Shown here: piece by piece, positions 23,492 to 34,838 of the stretch
How positions within the stretch are numbered: the stretch's first letter is position 1
Layout of the letters: each line of letters begins with the position of its first letter
Assembly (NCBI GenBank): GCA_036872755.1
Contig: JAVHNS010000011.1
Location: forward strand, 372,001-436,000
Source of the DNA: Orbilia blumenaviensis
Lineage: Eukaryota > Ascomycota > Orbiliomycetes > Orbiliales > Orbiliaceae
Length of the DNA stretch: 64,000 nucleotides
Reading direction: 5' to 3'
Made by a program: the position numbers and the translations under genes
The notes under the pieces: generated by a model
Database searches by the model: none
Told to the model about the DNA's origin: nothing
Seen by the model: the letters and a program-made list of their open reading frames with translations, nothing else

Positions 23492-24671
23492 TTAGTTGTA
23501 CCAGTACTCCTTCTTGACAAAGTCAGCCATGGTCTTCGGGTCCTCTGGGGCATCGGAGTCTATGCAAACATAAAATCAAAGGTGTTAGTTACGACTTTAT
23601 TATACGACGGCAAAGGCATAGAGAAGAACTTACGCGCATCCTCAGCTCCGATATATTCCATCTTGATAACGTTACCACACTCAGTGCATCGCTCGATAGG
23701 TCGCGAGCGGGATAGGGTCAACCACATGGTGACGTGGGAGTCCTGTATATATCATCACCCAATTTAGTTCCATACATAATTTTTCAAGCACCTTGATATA
23801 CGAGGATATCTATAAGAAAAATTCAACGTACAGCTGGGAATCCAGTGCATCCAACATAGCTATAATACCGCTATTAGTTAGGATAATGCTGCTCATGGTA
23901 ATATATATCTATCGTGGATGAGAGGTACTTACTGCTCTTCACCGGCGCTCAGGGCGATAATTGGGTCCTCCATAGTTCCTGTTCCATAGCCATTTAAATC
24001 AGTATTTCCCATTTGCTATCCCCTAGCATATAAAGGAATAATCTTGATATTACCCAATCGGCTAGCATCCAAAGGCTTCATATTGAAAACATCAATTCCC
24101 TCCATCTTTCCCAAGATTTCGAGACGTTCAAGACCAGTCGCCTGCTCCAAATCGGTAGGGACGGTACCGGGCTGGGCACCGGGACCGACAAGGTCAGAGG
24201 CCACCTTGATCTCTATATCCCACCCACAAAATTCCATAAGTTAGAATATCCTTTTCCTGTTATCTCGAGCGATCGAATGAATGATGTATATATCGTACCG
24301 GAGAGTGGCTTCAGGGTACCGGGTCCGGTAACTTCTGGCTCGTGATGGTGAGAATGTCCTCCTCCTAAGGTTTGAAAGAAAATATTTTATATTAGCATTT
24401 TCGTCCTCATGATTCCGTTATAATCTGCCCCTCCTTCTCCTCCTCCTCCTCCTCCTCCGTCATGTTCCTCGATTGCCCGTCGGAAATATAGATATTCTCT
24501 CCCTTTTCCCTCCTACTACCCCTCCATATCCACACCATAGGCGAAGGAAGGGGGGTAATGTGACATACTAGCAACAACACTCGCCGAAAAAGCCCTCCTC
24601 GCAACCACCGGCTTGAAACCCTGCGCCACAGCAGCGCGACGAGCAGTAGCAATAACGGATCTCGAGAACAT
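23492..24671 (-). CDS. COX4: Cytochrome c oxidase subunit 4 (zinc-binding Vb type)
   Basis: Seven exons: 24671-24569, 24364-24299, 24212-24054, 23978-23933, 23859-23832, 23742-23634 and 23559-23492, giving 192 residues; all introns are GT-AG. The protein is the nuclear-encoded, zinc-binding subunit of complex IV (mammalian COX5B). The N-terminus (MFSRSVIATARRAAVAQGF) is a matrix presequence; VTGPGTLKPL and GLERLEILGKMEGIDVF are family blocks. Zinc ligands are seen in YVGCTGFPADSH and in ERCTECGNVIKME. The ending is FVKKEYWYN. The intron density is striking for such a short gene: two coding exons are 28 and 46 nt. Joined across the fourth intron the sequence is AGEEHYVGC, with His where I would expect Gln in relatives; this junction depends on the splice choice. 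Nearby TIM50 and PRP8 share the strand but have separate promoters. Confidence 0.93.
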
Positions 24672-25277
24672 CGTGGAGCAAATTGTCGGTAATCTGTCTA
24701 TAGATAAGGTAAAAGAGGAAAGAAGGCTTCTTCGGGCGGTTCCAATTGGAGGAAGTGAATGTGTGTAGTCGTGAATAAACGGTCGTCGTCGGCAGAGCGG
24801 AGAGGTGGACGTTTCGAACTTGGTTTAGGTTTCGGGTGTTTCTGGTTGGTCGAGAGTCTTCGCCCGGCAAAAAATTATGACGCTTCGGAAAGCTAATTAG
24901 CTGGGAAGGCCGCAACACATCTGAGCAGGTGGCCTGACTTCAACATCATGCATCGATCCATCACAAACGTCTATCCCAAGGCATCGCTCTAACATAATAC
25001 GGTGTTATAGGGACTTATATCGATATCGCGGATTTCATGCCGTCGATTGCAGAATTAGAATACAACTAATGTACATGCATTTTTCATACGCCAGAAAGAA
25101 TGAGGAAGCATATATATATTTCGTTTGTTAAAAATAAGAAAACAGCTTAGGCTCTTCAAACCCAGAAAAAAGACAAAAATGCCCCCACTTCATCCATGCA
25201 TTTCCATTCTATCCTATCAAATCGTCCTCCTCTTCCTCTTAGTCCCCTTCTCCTCCTTCTCCCTCCAAGTATTTCCA
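24672..25277. other. Intergenic, COX4 promoter and PRP8 3' end
   Basis: About 600 bases between the COX4 start and the PRP8 stop. No coding signal; it holds the COX4 promoter and the PRP8 3' UTR. Confidence 0.5.
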
Positions 25278-28200
25278 CTACTGGAAGTTATCGCTGCGAT
25301 CAACCCACAAGTCCTCTAGCTCGTTGAAGTTCTGGAAATGCAACGGCCTGTGTAAGTCGCTGTAAAACGGCAGCGGCGTATCGATCTTCACATGGTAGGG
25401 TTTCTTCTCCGCTCCGTCGCTGAACTGTGCCCCCAGGAAACTGTAATTCCAGACTCCATTCTCTGGAACCAAGAAGTACCCTAAAATCTTATCAGATAGC
25501 AGCAGTTGGCACTTCTCTCCCATGTCCATTTTGAATCCCTGTGGCATCTCTCCGCCGCTCGGGTCCTTGTTCTGTGCTCCCCATTCATATCCACCAGGTG
25601 TAAGACCCCAGGCACTCAGTGACACCGCACCGGACACCAAAGCGACGTCGATAGTGATGGTCTTCGAGTCCCAGTCCTTATGCGTAGCCATCAATTTGGA
25701 ATGTTGGGTCACATCGTACGAACTCATATAACTGGTCTCCGCTCCGCTCTGGGTGTGGATCCACCCCAACGCCTCCATACCAGCCTCCTTGGTCAAGTAC
25801 TCGTGCTGTGGTAGGTGTCGTGGTAGTTGTACGCTCGTGGTGTTACCCACCTGCGGGACCATTACGAAGCACTTAATCTCCTTCACTTGGTCATTGTCTG
25901 GAGGCGAGGAACCGTAAATATACGCAGCAACCTGCATCCTCAGATCCGAGATCATAATGAACTTCTTGAGGATGTTCTTAGGCATGATGTAAGTAAACTT
26001 GCTACCCTCGCCAAGATCATCGGCAGAGATGTAGATGTTGTTGGACCGGCTGCGAAGGTTGTTGGCTGCAATAGCACGCGTTCTCCATTCTGTCTTGGAA
26101 GCGAAAGCGCCTTGTTCATACTGTGTCGTAGTGTACGTCAACATCTTGTCACCATGAACGTTAACGGTCTCCGTCAATGTCGCCGTCAACTGCTTCTGCT
26201 CTTGCTGCTGCTTGTCCATTTCTGCTGCCTGCTGACGCTGCAAACTTGGCGCAGAAATCTCCATACCAAGAATGATATCACGGACTTCGGAACTGGTCAA
26301 ACTCGAGGTGTTGACATTGTTCTTCTTTCCGTAGTCGTTGAGGATTAAGTCACGCAGGCTAACTTCGACCTTAACCCAATCCTCGTCACTCAGTGAAGGC
26401 CAGATGTGATGCTCCTGAGTTATAACTGTCTTGTCGGGTCGAAGAAGTAGCTTGGTTTTGTCTTGATTGACATGGAGAGCACGGAGGATAAGAATGAGAC
26501 GGGAGAAGGCTGTATAAGACGAGATGGACTTGAGCCAGTCATCGTACAGATTGAAGAGCACCATCTGAGGCTCAGTTGCGGCCAGAATCATGTCTCCTAG
26601 TTTCTCAATCTTCATAGCGGCCTGGAACGGAAGCTGTAGCTCGGAAGCACGGATCGAAATATTCGGGAAATCAAGCAGATGCACCTCAAGAGGATCCAGG
26701 AGACCTTTTCTCGTGACAATGAGTTGCTTCGGCTGATCTTCAACCGGCAAAGAACGAATCAAAGCTGCTACTTCTTCGGCTGTCTTCCATTTGGCGAGCT
26801 GTCCAAGACGCTTCTGACCAGCCCAAACCGCTGTCACAATGATCTTCAAAAACAATTGTCCAGATCTGGGGTTGAAGATAAAAATGGCACCGTTGATCGG
26901 CTTAGTCGTCAAGTTACCTTCGAACGTCTTGTGGATGGTGACACGGTAAGTATTGGAGTCGTCAATGAACAATTGGATCTGGTTGCTGAAAAGCTCCGAG
27001 TAGTTCTGGGAATTCAAGAAATCTTGGCTGGATTCTGAAGCATACAGCTGAAGACCTTTCCTGATACGCTCACGCAAAACGTACAAAGCTGGGTTGGCCT
27101 TCATGATCTTGGCCATGGCCTGCTGCATAAGTTGCTTCATACCAGGGAACCAGTTGCCGTAAGCATCGTACAGGTTGTATGCGAGATCAATGGCAATCAT
27201 ACAACCAGTTGGCGCAGGGTAGATAGACAACGAGTCAGTAGTGTAATCCAGGAATTTGGCTCTCACGTAACGGGAGATGTCGTGACTGTCATAATCTCCG
27301 TAACGCAACTGAACGTCGACCCAGAATTTGTTGGCCGTAGTCTCGTAACTGTCTTTAGTATCGTGAAGCAATGACGGTCGCGAAACTTGCCATTTATTTG
27401 CAGCGAAGAGCAAGATATCCGCAGCAGAGCTGTTCATCTTGTAGGACTTCCTGGGATGGATAGTTTCCTTCTGCACGGTTTCAATACCGAGAGCCTCCAT
27501 TTCCTGATCGAGAACTTGACACAAATCGAAAGTTGTGGACTCGTGAATCTTCTGCCACAAGTGGGCTCTGAAAATCTGGATCAACGAAATTTTCAAAGTT
27601 GGAATTTTACCGTGCAAGAAGATGCCCGTTAAATCAAGCTGGACGACGAAACCGACGTAGACGTTGGCACGGTTGATCGTAGGACTCCACCACAATGTGA
27701 AACGACGGTTAGGAATCTGGTTCAAACCGGATCTCTGGGCGTTAGTCAACTTCTTGAACTTCATGGATTCTTCGAAACCAGACGCTCGCTCCCAGAAGAG
27801 ACCTTCCCAGGACGGGAAAGCAGTAGCCTTGAACAGTGTGTGCTCGAGAATTGTTTCAACACCACCAAGGGCTTGGATAACATCGGTTCTGTAGGCATTC
27901 AGATTCCACAGTTTTCCATCATGGCGACCAGAAGTCCACCAAAATGGCGCACTACGCATCATCTGATACTGCTTGAAGATCATCCTCACACGCCAACCCT
28001 TATCGAATGCTAGCGTGCTTCTATCCTTTTGGAAGAGGGTATTGATACGAGGTATACCGCGATCCCAAGAGTCCTCCAGGTCCTCGAGAGTCAATCGTCG
28101 ACCGGCGTTGTTGGCTTCCGCTCTCTTCATGGCGTATTCGCTCCAGACTCGTTGCGAGTCAATGAATTCGGTTTCCCAGGGCGACAGGTACCGGAAGATA

Positions 28201-31200
28201 TTGGGGATAAGGGTGTCCTCGTCGTGTGTCATACCTGCACGGAAATGGCTGATACCAGTATCCGTTTGCTTCGACCATCGACGGTCACTTGTCGGGATAA
28301 GAATGTGAGAACCAGAAATCATACCCAACCCTCCGAGTTCTTTTGGCGTATAGAAAACAGCTGGGGGGAAACGAGAAGGCATCTTGGAGTTCAACCCGAT
28401 CTTCACACGAGTTTGGATCTTGTTCTCACACTTGACGATAGTATCGAGCAATTCTGTGGTCGAGATCGCTGCCTCGCGATAATAGGTAAACAATGCGATC
28501 AAGCTCGTATTCCATTTATTCGCAATCTTCGTGAACGTAGTAGATCCAGAAGACATGAGAATTTGACGGATTCTGTTGTTGAACTTGGTAACATCCTCTT
28601 CCGTGACGCGCAGGAAGGCGTGGGCAGTCCGTTCCTTTGAAGAATTGTTCACAAGAGACCAGACACTGTCCTTGACGGGGAATTCATTATTTTGGTTTCT
28701 GCAAATTGGTAGTATCCTGACCTCAAAGCCGCACATGGAAAATAGGAGATTCGGATTATCTCTGCTGTAGACGCTTGCAAATGTCTCGTCCCACTCGATG
28801 GTTGTGATACTTCGAGGTAACCTATTAGCCAGCAACCACCAAGTAGCTTTACCCAAATTGACGTCGTGTCGCATCAGACGCATACGCGAGTCACGCGGCC
28901 AGCACTTCTTATTCTTATATCCGATAACATTCTCAAAGTTGGGGTCGGGCTGCTCAGTCAAGAATCGCTGGATGAGGTCGCGGGCTTCGTCGGCGGAGAA
29001 GCGGAAGAGAATGTGGATTTTGTCGACGTATCTGCTATAAAGACGGATGGGATGTGCGGTTTCTGTAGCGGCGTCTTTGAACTGGAGAAATTCATTTGGG
29101 ATACCGGGGGGGCCAGCTATCTCGGTAGCGCGCTCCAAACCAAGCAGCAGGAGATCGATAATCAATCCATAGTACTGGAAGACGAAGGCAGAAAATTGAA
29201 GACCACGGATCAAACCATAGGTATTGGTGTGATTCATGTCCTTGTAATTCAAGGAGACGTTGTTCTTCGCAGAAATGTAATCAGCCAGGTTGTGATCCAT
29301 GATAAGGCGCAGAAGGCGGTTGAGAAGTGTGAGATCGATCTTCTCGGCAACTTTCGAAAGGTTGGTCTCGAGCAAGACGTTGCATTCTCCATCCTTAGTC
29401 TCCCATACATCCTTCAAATTGTTGATCCCTTGTGTCCACTTGTAGACGAGGAGAGGCGGAACCTCGCTATCCGAAGGTTTGATCCAGTTAGGGAACAAAT
29501 GACGCTGTTCGGCCTGATACCATAGATATTGATCCAAGTAGGCATCTGTGATCTTCTCAATTGGCTCAACGTCGTAAACTGGGTTTATGTCGGAGTAATT
29601 GTCATTCATGTCGATCCCAACCTCCTTGAAGGCACGCTGAGTCAACAAAAATCTCTTGATTCTCGCTAATGTCGTACCAGGGGAGTCGTAAGCCTGCTCA
29701 ATGAGGGCTAATTCCTCTCTTTGGCTCTGGTTCAAACGTCCCTTCACTGAGTATGCTTCCCTCAAACGCTCAAGAGCAAGGATAAGGATCTTGGTATCGT
29801 GCTTGTAAGAAACAGATGGGAATGGAATTGGAGAGAACTTCCGAGACTCCAGCCAATGGACGGTTGTCGTATATATAGCAACACCTTCCTCAGAGGAGAC
29901 ATAGGGGCCATCCTTGAGGTAGTTGTGCTGACGCTCCTGTTCAGCTTTTAACCACAGACGAGTCAAGCGACCCAAATTCTTCTTCGCGACAGTCTTGTCC
30001 ACGGTAGCACCACGACGAATACGTTCTCGATTGTAATGGGCAACGCTAACCCACCAATCGGCCTTTGCTTTCACGTAGCGCAAGATAACGTTCTCGATTG
30101 GAGCAGGCAAGCCAGGCACCTTCCAAGGGATATTCGACTTCCAACATCTCCAAGCTTCAGACAAGTGCGCAAGGACAACATTAACCTTGTTTTGTTTGAT
30201 ACCCTCTGGCATCATGTCTGTAAGATCGGCCATGACGCTTGCTCTGAGTTCCAGATCGAAGTGGGACTCAACGCGCTGCTTTGTCACAGTCTTCGCAACC
30301 CCTTTGGAATGCCTACCCTCGAACTGACGCGCAAGCAAGTTTCCAAGCCAACGCTCGAGGAGAGGGATGATGCCACGAAGGAAGAAAAGCCAGACACGCC
30401 AAGCTGGAGCCCAAAAACCACATCCAGGACCTTTGCCAACCGGGCCGCCATTGAACCTGTAGTAGATAAGATGCTTCAAATCCTTACATGCACGAATCTG
30501 CCTCATGAGTTTGTACTTGTAACGATACATACCCGTAAGTTGGCCAACATGGTTGAAAGCATAAAGAATACCATCTGCGAGCTGGAAGGCGTCAATGTTG
30601 CCCAAACGATATTGAACCTGTGCGTCGACGATAAGTTTAGTGAGACGAAGGATTTCTCGCATTAGATGGAAAGCATTTCCGAAACGAGACTTCTTTCGCT
30701 CCTTGGTCGTCAAAGTCTTGACCGGCTTCAGGTTGAAATTGTAATCGAGATGCAAGTAAGTTAAATTCTTTCGGTGAATTAGCAACTGTAGGGCGTTGAA
30801 ACCCTGTCGAACAACTTGCAACCCAGCCTCCACCCAATCAATTGTCGTACTCTGGAAGAATTTGGTCCCTCTTAAGCTTCGAAGAAGGTTCTGTTTGTTT
30901 TGGCTCTTCGGTGGTCGGAAATGTAGCTCATTAAGAACGTAGCCTTTCAACAGCTTCTGATACGATACTCTGACCTTGACCGGCTGGCCGGCAGGTACAT
31001 GTTCGAGGTACCAGTTCTTTACCAATGGGATATCCTGCGCTCTAACCATGCGCCCACTACGTTTGTTGAATGGGAATGGTGCCCACCACAACTGAATAGC
31101 GCTAGCAGTGTTTTCGGTGTAGAGCTCCTCGTCTTCTAGGAATGGCTGGACGTCCTCAGGCAGCTCAAAATCGTCCTCCTCAATTCCAACACCCAGTACA

Positions 31201-32567
31201 TCATCTTCAATGCTCGAGCTAGCGTTGGCAGCACGTACCTCCCGGCTGCTGATTGGCGCGATGACAGGATCGAAATAGAAGGCTGGAAGATCAGGGTCGT
31301 CGGCGCGAACATAACAGACTTGTGGGTCATGGTAGCTCGAAATCCTGACTGATCGCGGAAGCGAATTATATAGGTATGGGAACGCGACCTTGTACTCGGT
31401 TCTAATTGGAGCACGGAAGATAATGCGCTCGATAGCGTTGAACTCCCCAAAATCTTCATTGGTATCGATATCTTTGTACAACGGCTCGAATCTTGGACCT
31501 CCAGGGATAGCCACATTCAGCGCTTTCGCGGTGAAAAAAGACTCCCTATCGAAGAGATAAAAATAGTTATGATCGTTTACGTCGCTAAGCAGCTGATGCG
31601 ATAGACGATATAGATTAGCCATCTGTGGCAGGTTTAGATTCCACTTCTTATAGCTCGGACCGTTGGCGTGAGGAGTATCGACGAGTGGGCGATGGTCGTA
31701 GAACCATTCATATACATGCTCGTCTTCAGCTTCGTCCAAATCCATCTGAATCGGCTCGAGTGGTTCGACATCTTCGATGTTCTCGCTATACGAAAGTGGC
31801 GGTTCCTCGTCATCGAATACTGGAAATCGCATACGCTTGAAGTGCCGTCTGTCTGCCTTCTCTCGCCTCATAACCGTCCACATTGTCGCCCATTGTGCTT
31901 CGAAAACCGGTGGTATAACGCGAGGAACTTCGTTAACGAGAGTTAGGCAACCATTGACGTGGTAAAGAACCCTAACATCACGTTGGGACTCCCACGGCAT
32001 GGGCATGTTCTCCAGCAGTTTAAGAACGGCATGTGGCTAGAAAATATGAATTATGCACGTTAGTCGCGTCTATTCTGGGTCGTACGCCTTTTGCAGAGAA
32101 ACCATCCACATAGGACCTGTTTAGCGTACACAACTTCCTCGCACAGCATAAATGGTAAGTGAGTGAGTGAGTCTTACCATGTATTTTAAACTACCAAGAT
32201 ATGCCCTCTTATCAGCTGAGAATTTCTTCTGGCTGACATCCCCAATATCCTTGACAATCTTTCGCAAATGCTCCGGTGGCATGTCACTCTTCTGAGTCTG
32301 TGCACAGATAACCATTAGCAATAGCCCCTAGCAGCTGTGGATATTTTAATTGCCTACCTCGACAAATCCACCCTTTCTCTTCTCGCCAAAGCGACTCTTC
32401 TGAGTCCTTAGCCATTCCTTCTTCTTCTGTTCCAGCTTCACCGCCTGCGGGTCAGCAGCAGGGCGGTAGCCTGGTGGAGGTGGAGCTGTCAACGGTACAC
32501 TTGGTCCCGGAGGTGCTCCAGCCATCATCGGACCAGACCATCCTGGTGGAGGTGGTAAACCCGCCAT
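25278..32567 (-). CDS. PRP8: Pre-mRNA-splicing factor PRP8 (U5 snRNP core)
   Basis: Three exons: 32567-32358, 32297-32178 and 32036-25278, giving 2362 residues, the usual size for this family. Prp8 is the scaffold of the spliceosome active site. The N-terminus is Pro-rich ([15 protein letters not shown]) followed by [16 protein letters not shown]. Conserved blocks follow in order: [102 protein letters not shown]; a reverse-transcriptase-like and endonuclease-like region; an RNase H-like domain; and a C-terminal Jab1/MPN domain at about 2110-2310 ([26 protein letters not shown]) whose metalloprotease ligands are lost, as in all Prp8. No intein is present: the length leaves no room for one and the conserved blocks are contiguous. 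The last exon is 6.76 kb without introns. Confidence 0.98.
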
Positions 32568-33106
32568 CTTGGAGCTGTTTCGTAGAGCAAGCCCAGCTTC
32601 GTGTTAGCAATTAGGCCGAGCTTGAGCTATGTACGCGATTCACGCGTCGAAAGTCGGTTCTTACGTTGGTTATAAAGGTGATGATGGTATCTGGAGTCAA
32701 ATGCGATGGATTTATGGTCCGAGTCGCGTCGGCCTCCAATGGATCAGTGATGTAGAGAGAGATATGATGTTTGATGGGAGGCGATGAAGGTCTGGTTATG
32801 CGCCATGAGTCTAGTTCCCTTCGTTGGAAAACTTTGGGCAGACAAACCAGACTAGCCTGATTTGGACTTATCGATGTTCCTGTGTTGATGTGTTGTGCTC
32901 GTCGTCAAATTCGCCAAAAGTGGAAAGTTTGTCTTGTAGGGCACAAAGCCCTGACCGAACAAACGGGCTCTTTCAACGCTAACGAAAAAGATTTCGATAC
33001 AGTGCTTCACCATACTGCGACAAGACGACCCATCTCGACATCGACATCTTCAACCTAACCGACAGCTTACCCGACCCGCCGACACCCCCATCCGACCTCA
33101 ATCATC
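32568..33106. promoter_or_regulatory. Shared divergent promoter, PRP8 (-) / RPL34 (+)
   Basis: 539 bases lie between the two start codons, so both promoters must be here. The RPL34 side is pyrimidine- and C-rich just before its ATG (for example 33045-33100), as is usual for ribosomal protein genes. No specific factor site is claimed. Confidence 0.55.
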
Positions 33107-34031
33107 ATGTCTTCCTCCAGAATCACCTATGTATGTTTTGTTTCGCGATGCCAATCCTCCAGATGACGAATTACTAACATTATAATCCAATAGAGACGGA
33201 GAAATCCGTAAGTACTTCCTTAACGACAATAAAGTCCGACGATGGCGACTGGAAACGACACGTCAAGCTTGGGATAAATATGGGGCGAATTATTCTGACG
33301 ACAATTCGGTGGATATAGGTACAACACTCGCAGCAACCGAATCCGTGTCGTCAAGACCCCGGGCGGTGCTCTCCGAGCCTTACATATCAAGAAGAGGGGA
33401 TCGGCTCCACGATGCGGTGACTGCAAGTCCAAGCTCGCTGGTGTAAGTTGGATATCCGGAATTCTGGATGGAACGTTGGATTCAAAGTAGCAGTTGTTCT
33501 GGGTCATTCATGCGGGTGGAGCTATTAGATGGAGCATCAAGGGCTACAATAGTACAAGGAATACGACCATTATCGGACCGAAGGGGCAAATTTCGACAAT
33601 TCTCAGGAAAACAACGATTGTGGCGCAAAGAAACTACAGAAGGAGGAAAATGTGGCAAAATTGAAACTGGATGAATCACGATATGAATGACAGGACAACG
33701 GCTACTTCGAAACCGCGGTGCCCTCGATATACGGGATTTGATAAGGGATGCTAATGAACCATTTCCCTACTACAGATTCCAGCTCTCCGCCCACGAGAAT
33801 ACTCTCAGGTCTCTAAGCCAACAAAGACCGTCTCGAGAGCGTATGGTGGTTCCCGCTGCGGCAACTGCGTCCAGGATCGTATCGTCCGTGCCTTCCTGAT
33901 CGAGGAGCAGAAGATTGTCAAGAAGGTTCGTTAGATATCCGCCGCCTTCATAAAATCGGCCGAGGATGACATGGCTAACTGGTGTAATTCAATCATAGGT
34001 CCTCAAGGAAGCCGCTGCCAAGAAGAAATAA
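33107..34031 (+). CDS. RPL34: 60S ribosomal protein L34 (eL34)
   Basis: Five exons: 33107-33130, 33194-33207, 33319-33442, 33776-33925 and 33999-34031, giving 114 residues against about 117-121 in relatives. It is a structural protein of the large ribosomal subunit. The spliced N-terminus is [19 protein letters not shown], which needs a 14-nt second exon (AGACGGAGAAATCC). Then come [18 protein letters not shown], the first cysteine pair in [21 protein letters not shown], the second pair in [15 protein letters not shown], and a Lys-rich end (KEAAAKKK). Both Cys pairs of the C4 zinc motif are intact. Introns show TACTAAC-like branch sites. The third intron is 333 nt, much longer than the rest. 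High expression is expected. Confidence 0.96.
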
Positions 34032-34838
34032 ACGTAGCGAACCTTTGTTTTTCTTTTGTATCTACTTATCTTTTCGCACTTTCTTCTTCGGCACGGGTTT
34101 ATAATGATCCTTTTCCCATGGGCTGGTGTTCATTCTTGTTCTGTATATCTTATGCATCTTCTTCCGTCCGACCTCCTCTATACCACCGACTCTTTATATA
34201 CGCTACGCCACCCGATCCTACACTTTCGACGCGTGGAGAATGCCCGAGGGATTGATTGGGAGGGCCGATAGATATCATGTTGATAATAATTCTTGCTTTT
34301 ATCAGCATGTTTTCGAGATTGGGCCGGTTTTCGGCCAAGCAGCTTGAAATAAATCACCATTCCAAGCTCCGTTACCGGACCTTTTCACCCCATCTCAAAC
34401 CTCATTTATTTTCAATCCGTAGACATTGTAGACTGCATTTATAGCTCAAAAGTGGGTCTATCTTAATGCCCACACGACCGTGGCAATCGTTAGCCGTGTT
34501 GAGCCGCAAATTGTGACACAAAGTCCCGCCCAAAGCACAAAACCAGGATTCGGACAAACCGGAGTCACAGCGCCGTCGCCATATTGGGAGCTAGTGAGCC
34601 ATTCATGATGACCTCTTCTCCATCACTCTCGAAGCTTCAGTTCTCACTATCCATTCCAAATCCCAAAATATTCGCGTGCACCGTAGTTCTATCACTCATG
34701 ATAAGGTGATATCGGAATTCCACTTTTTACCCACCAGAAATCCTCACTAAACCGTACGTCATAGCCACGCCAAACGCTGGACCGCAGCGCGACCTCACAC
34801 GACTCGGCATCTTACCGCGCGACAGACCGTGTCTTTCG
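34032..34838. other. Intergenic, RPL34 3' end to NEJ1 promoter
   Basis: About 800 bases. The first part is T-rich 3' UTR sequence. Several overlapping short frames occur on both strands, none with a family signature. Confidence 0.5.

Noticed and set aside
25522..31965. Many plus-strand frames of 60-220 codons inside PRP8
   Set aside because: Antisense shadows of a strongly conserved coding exon.
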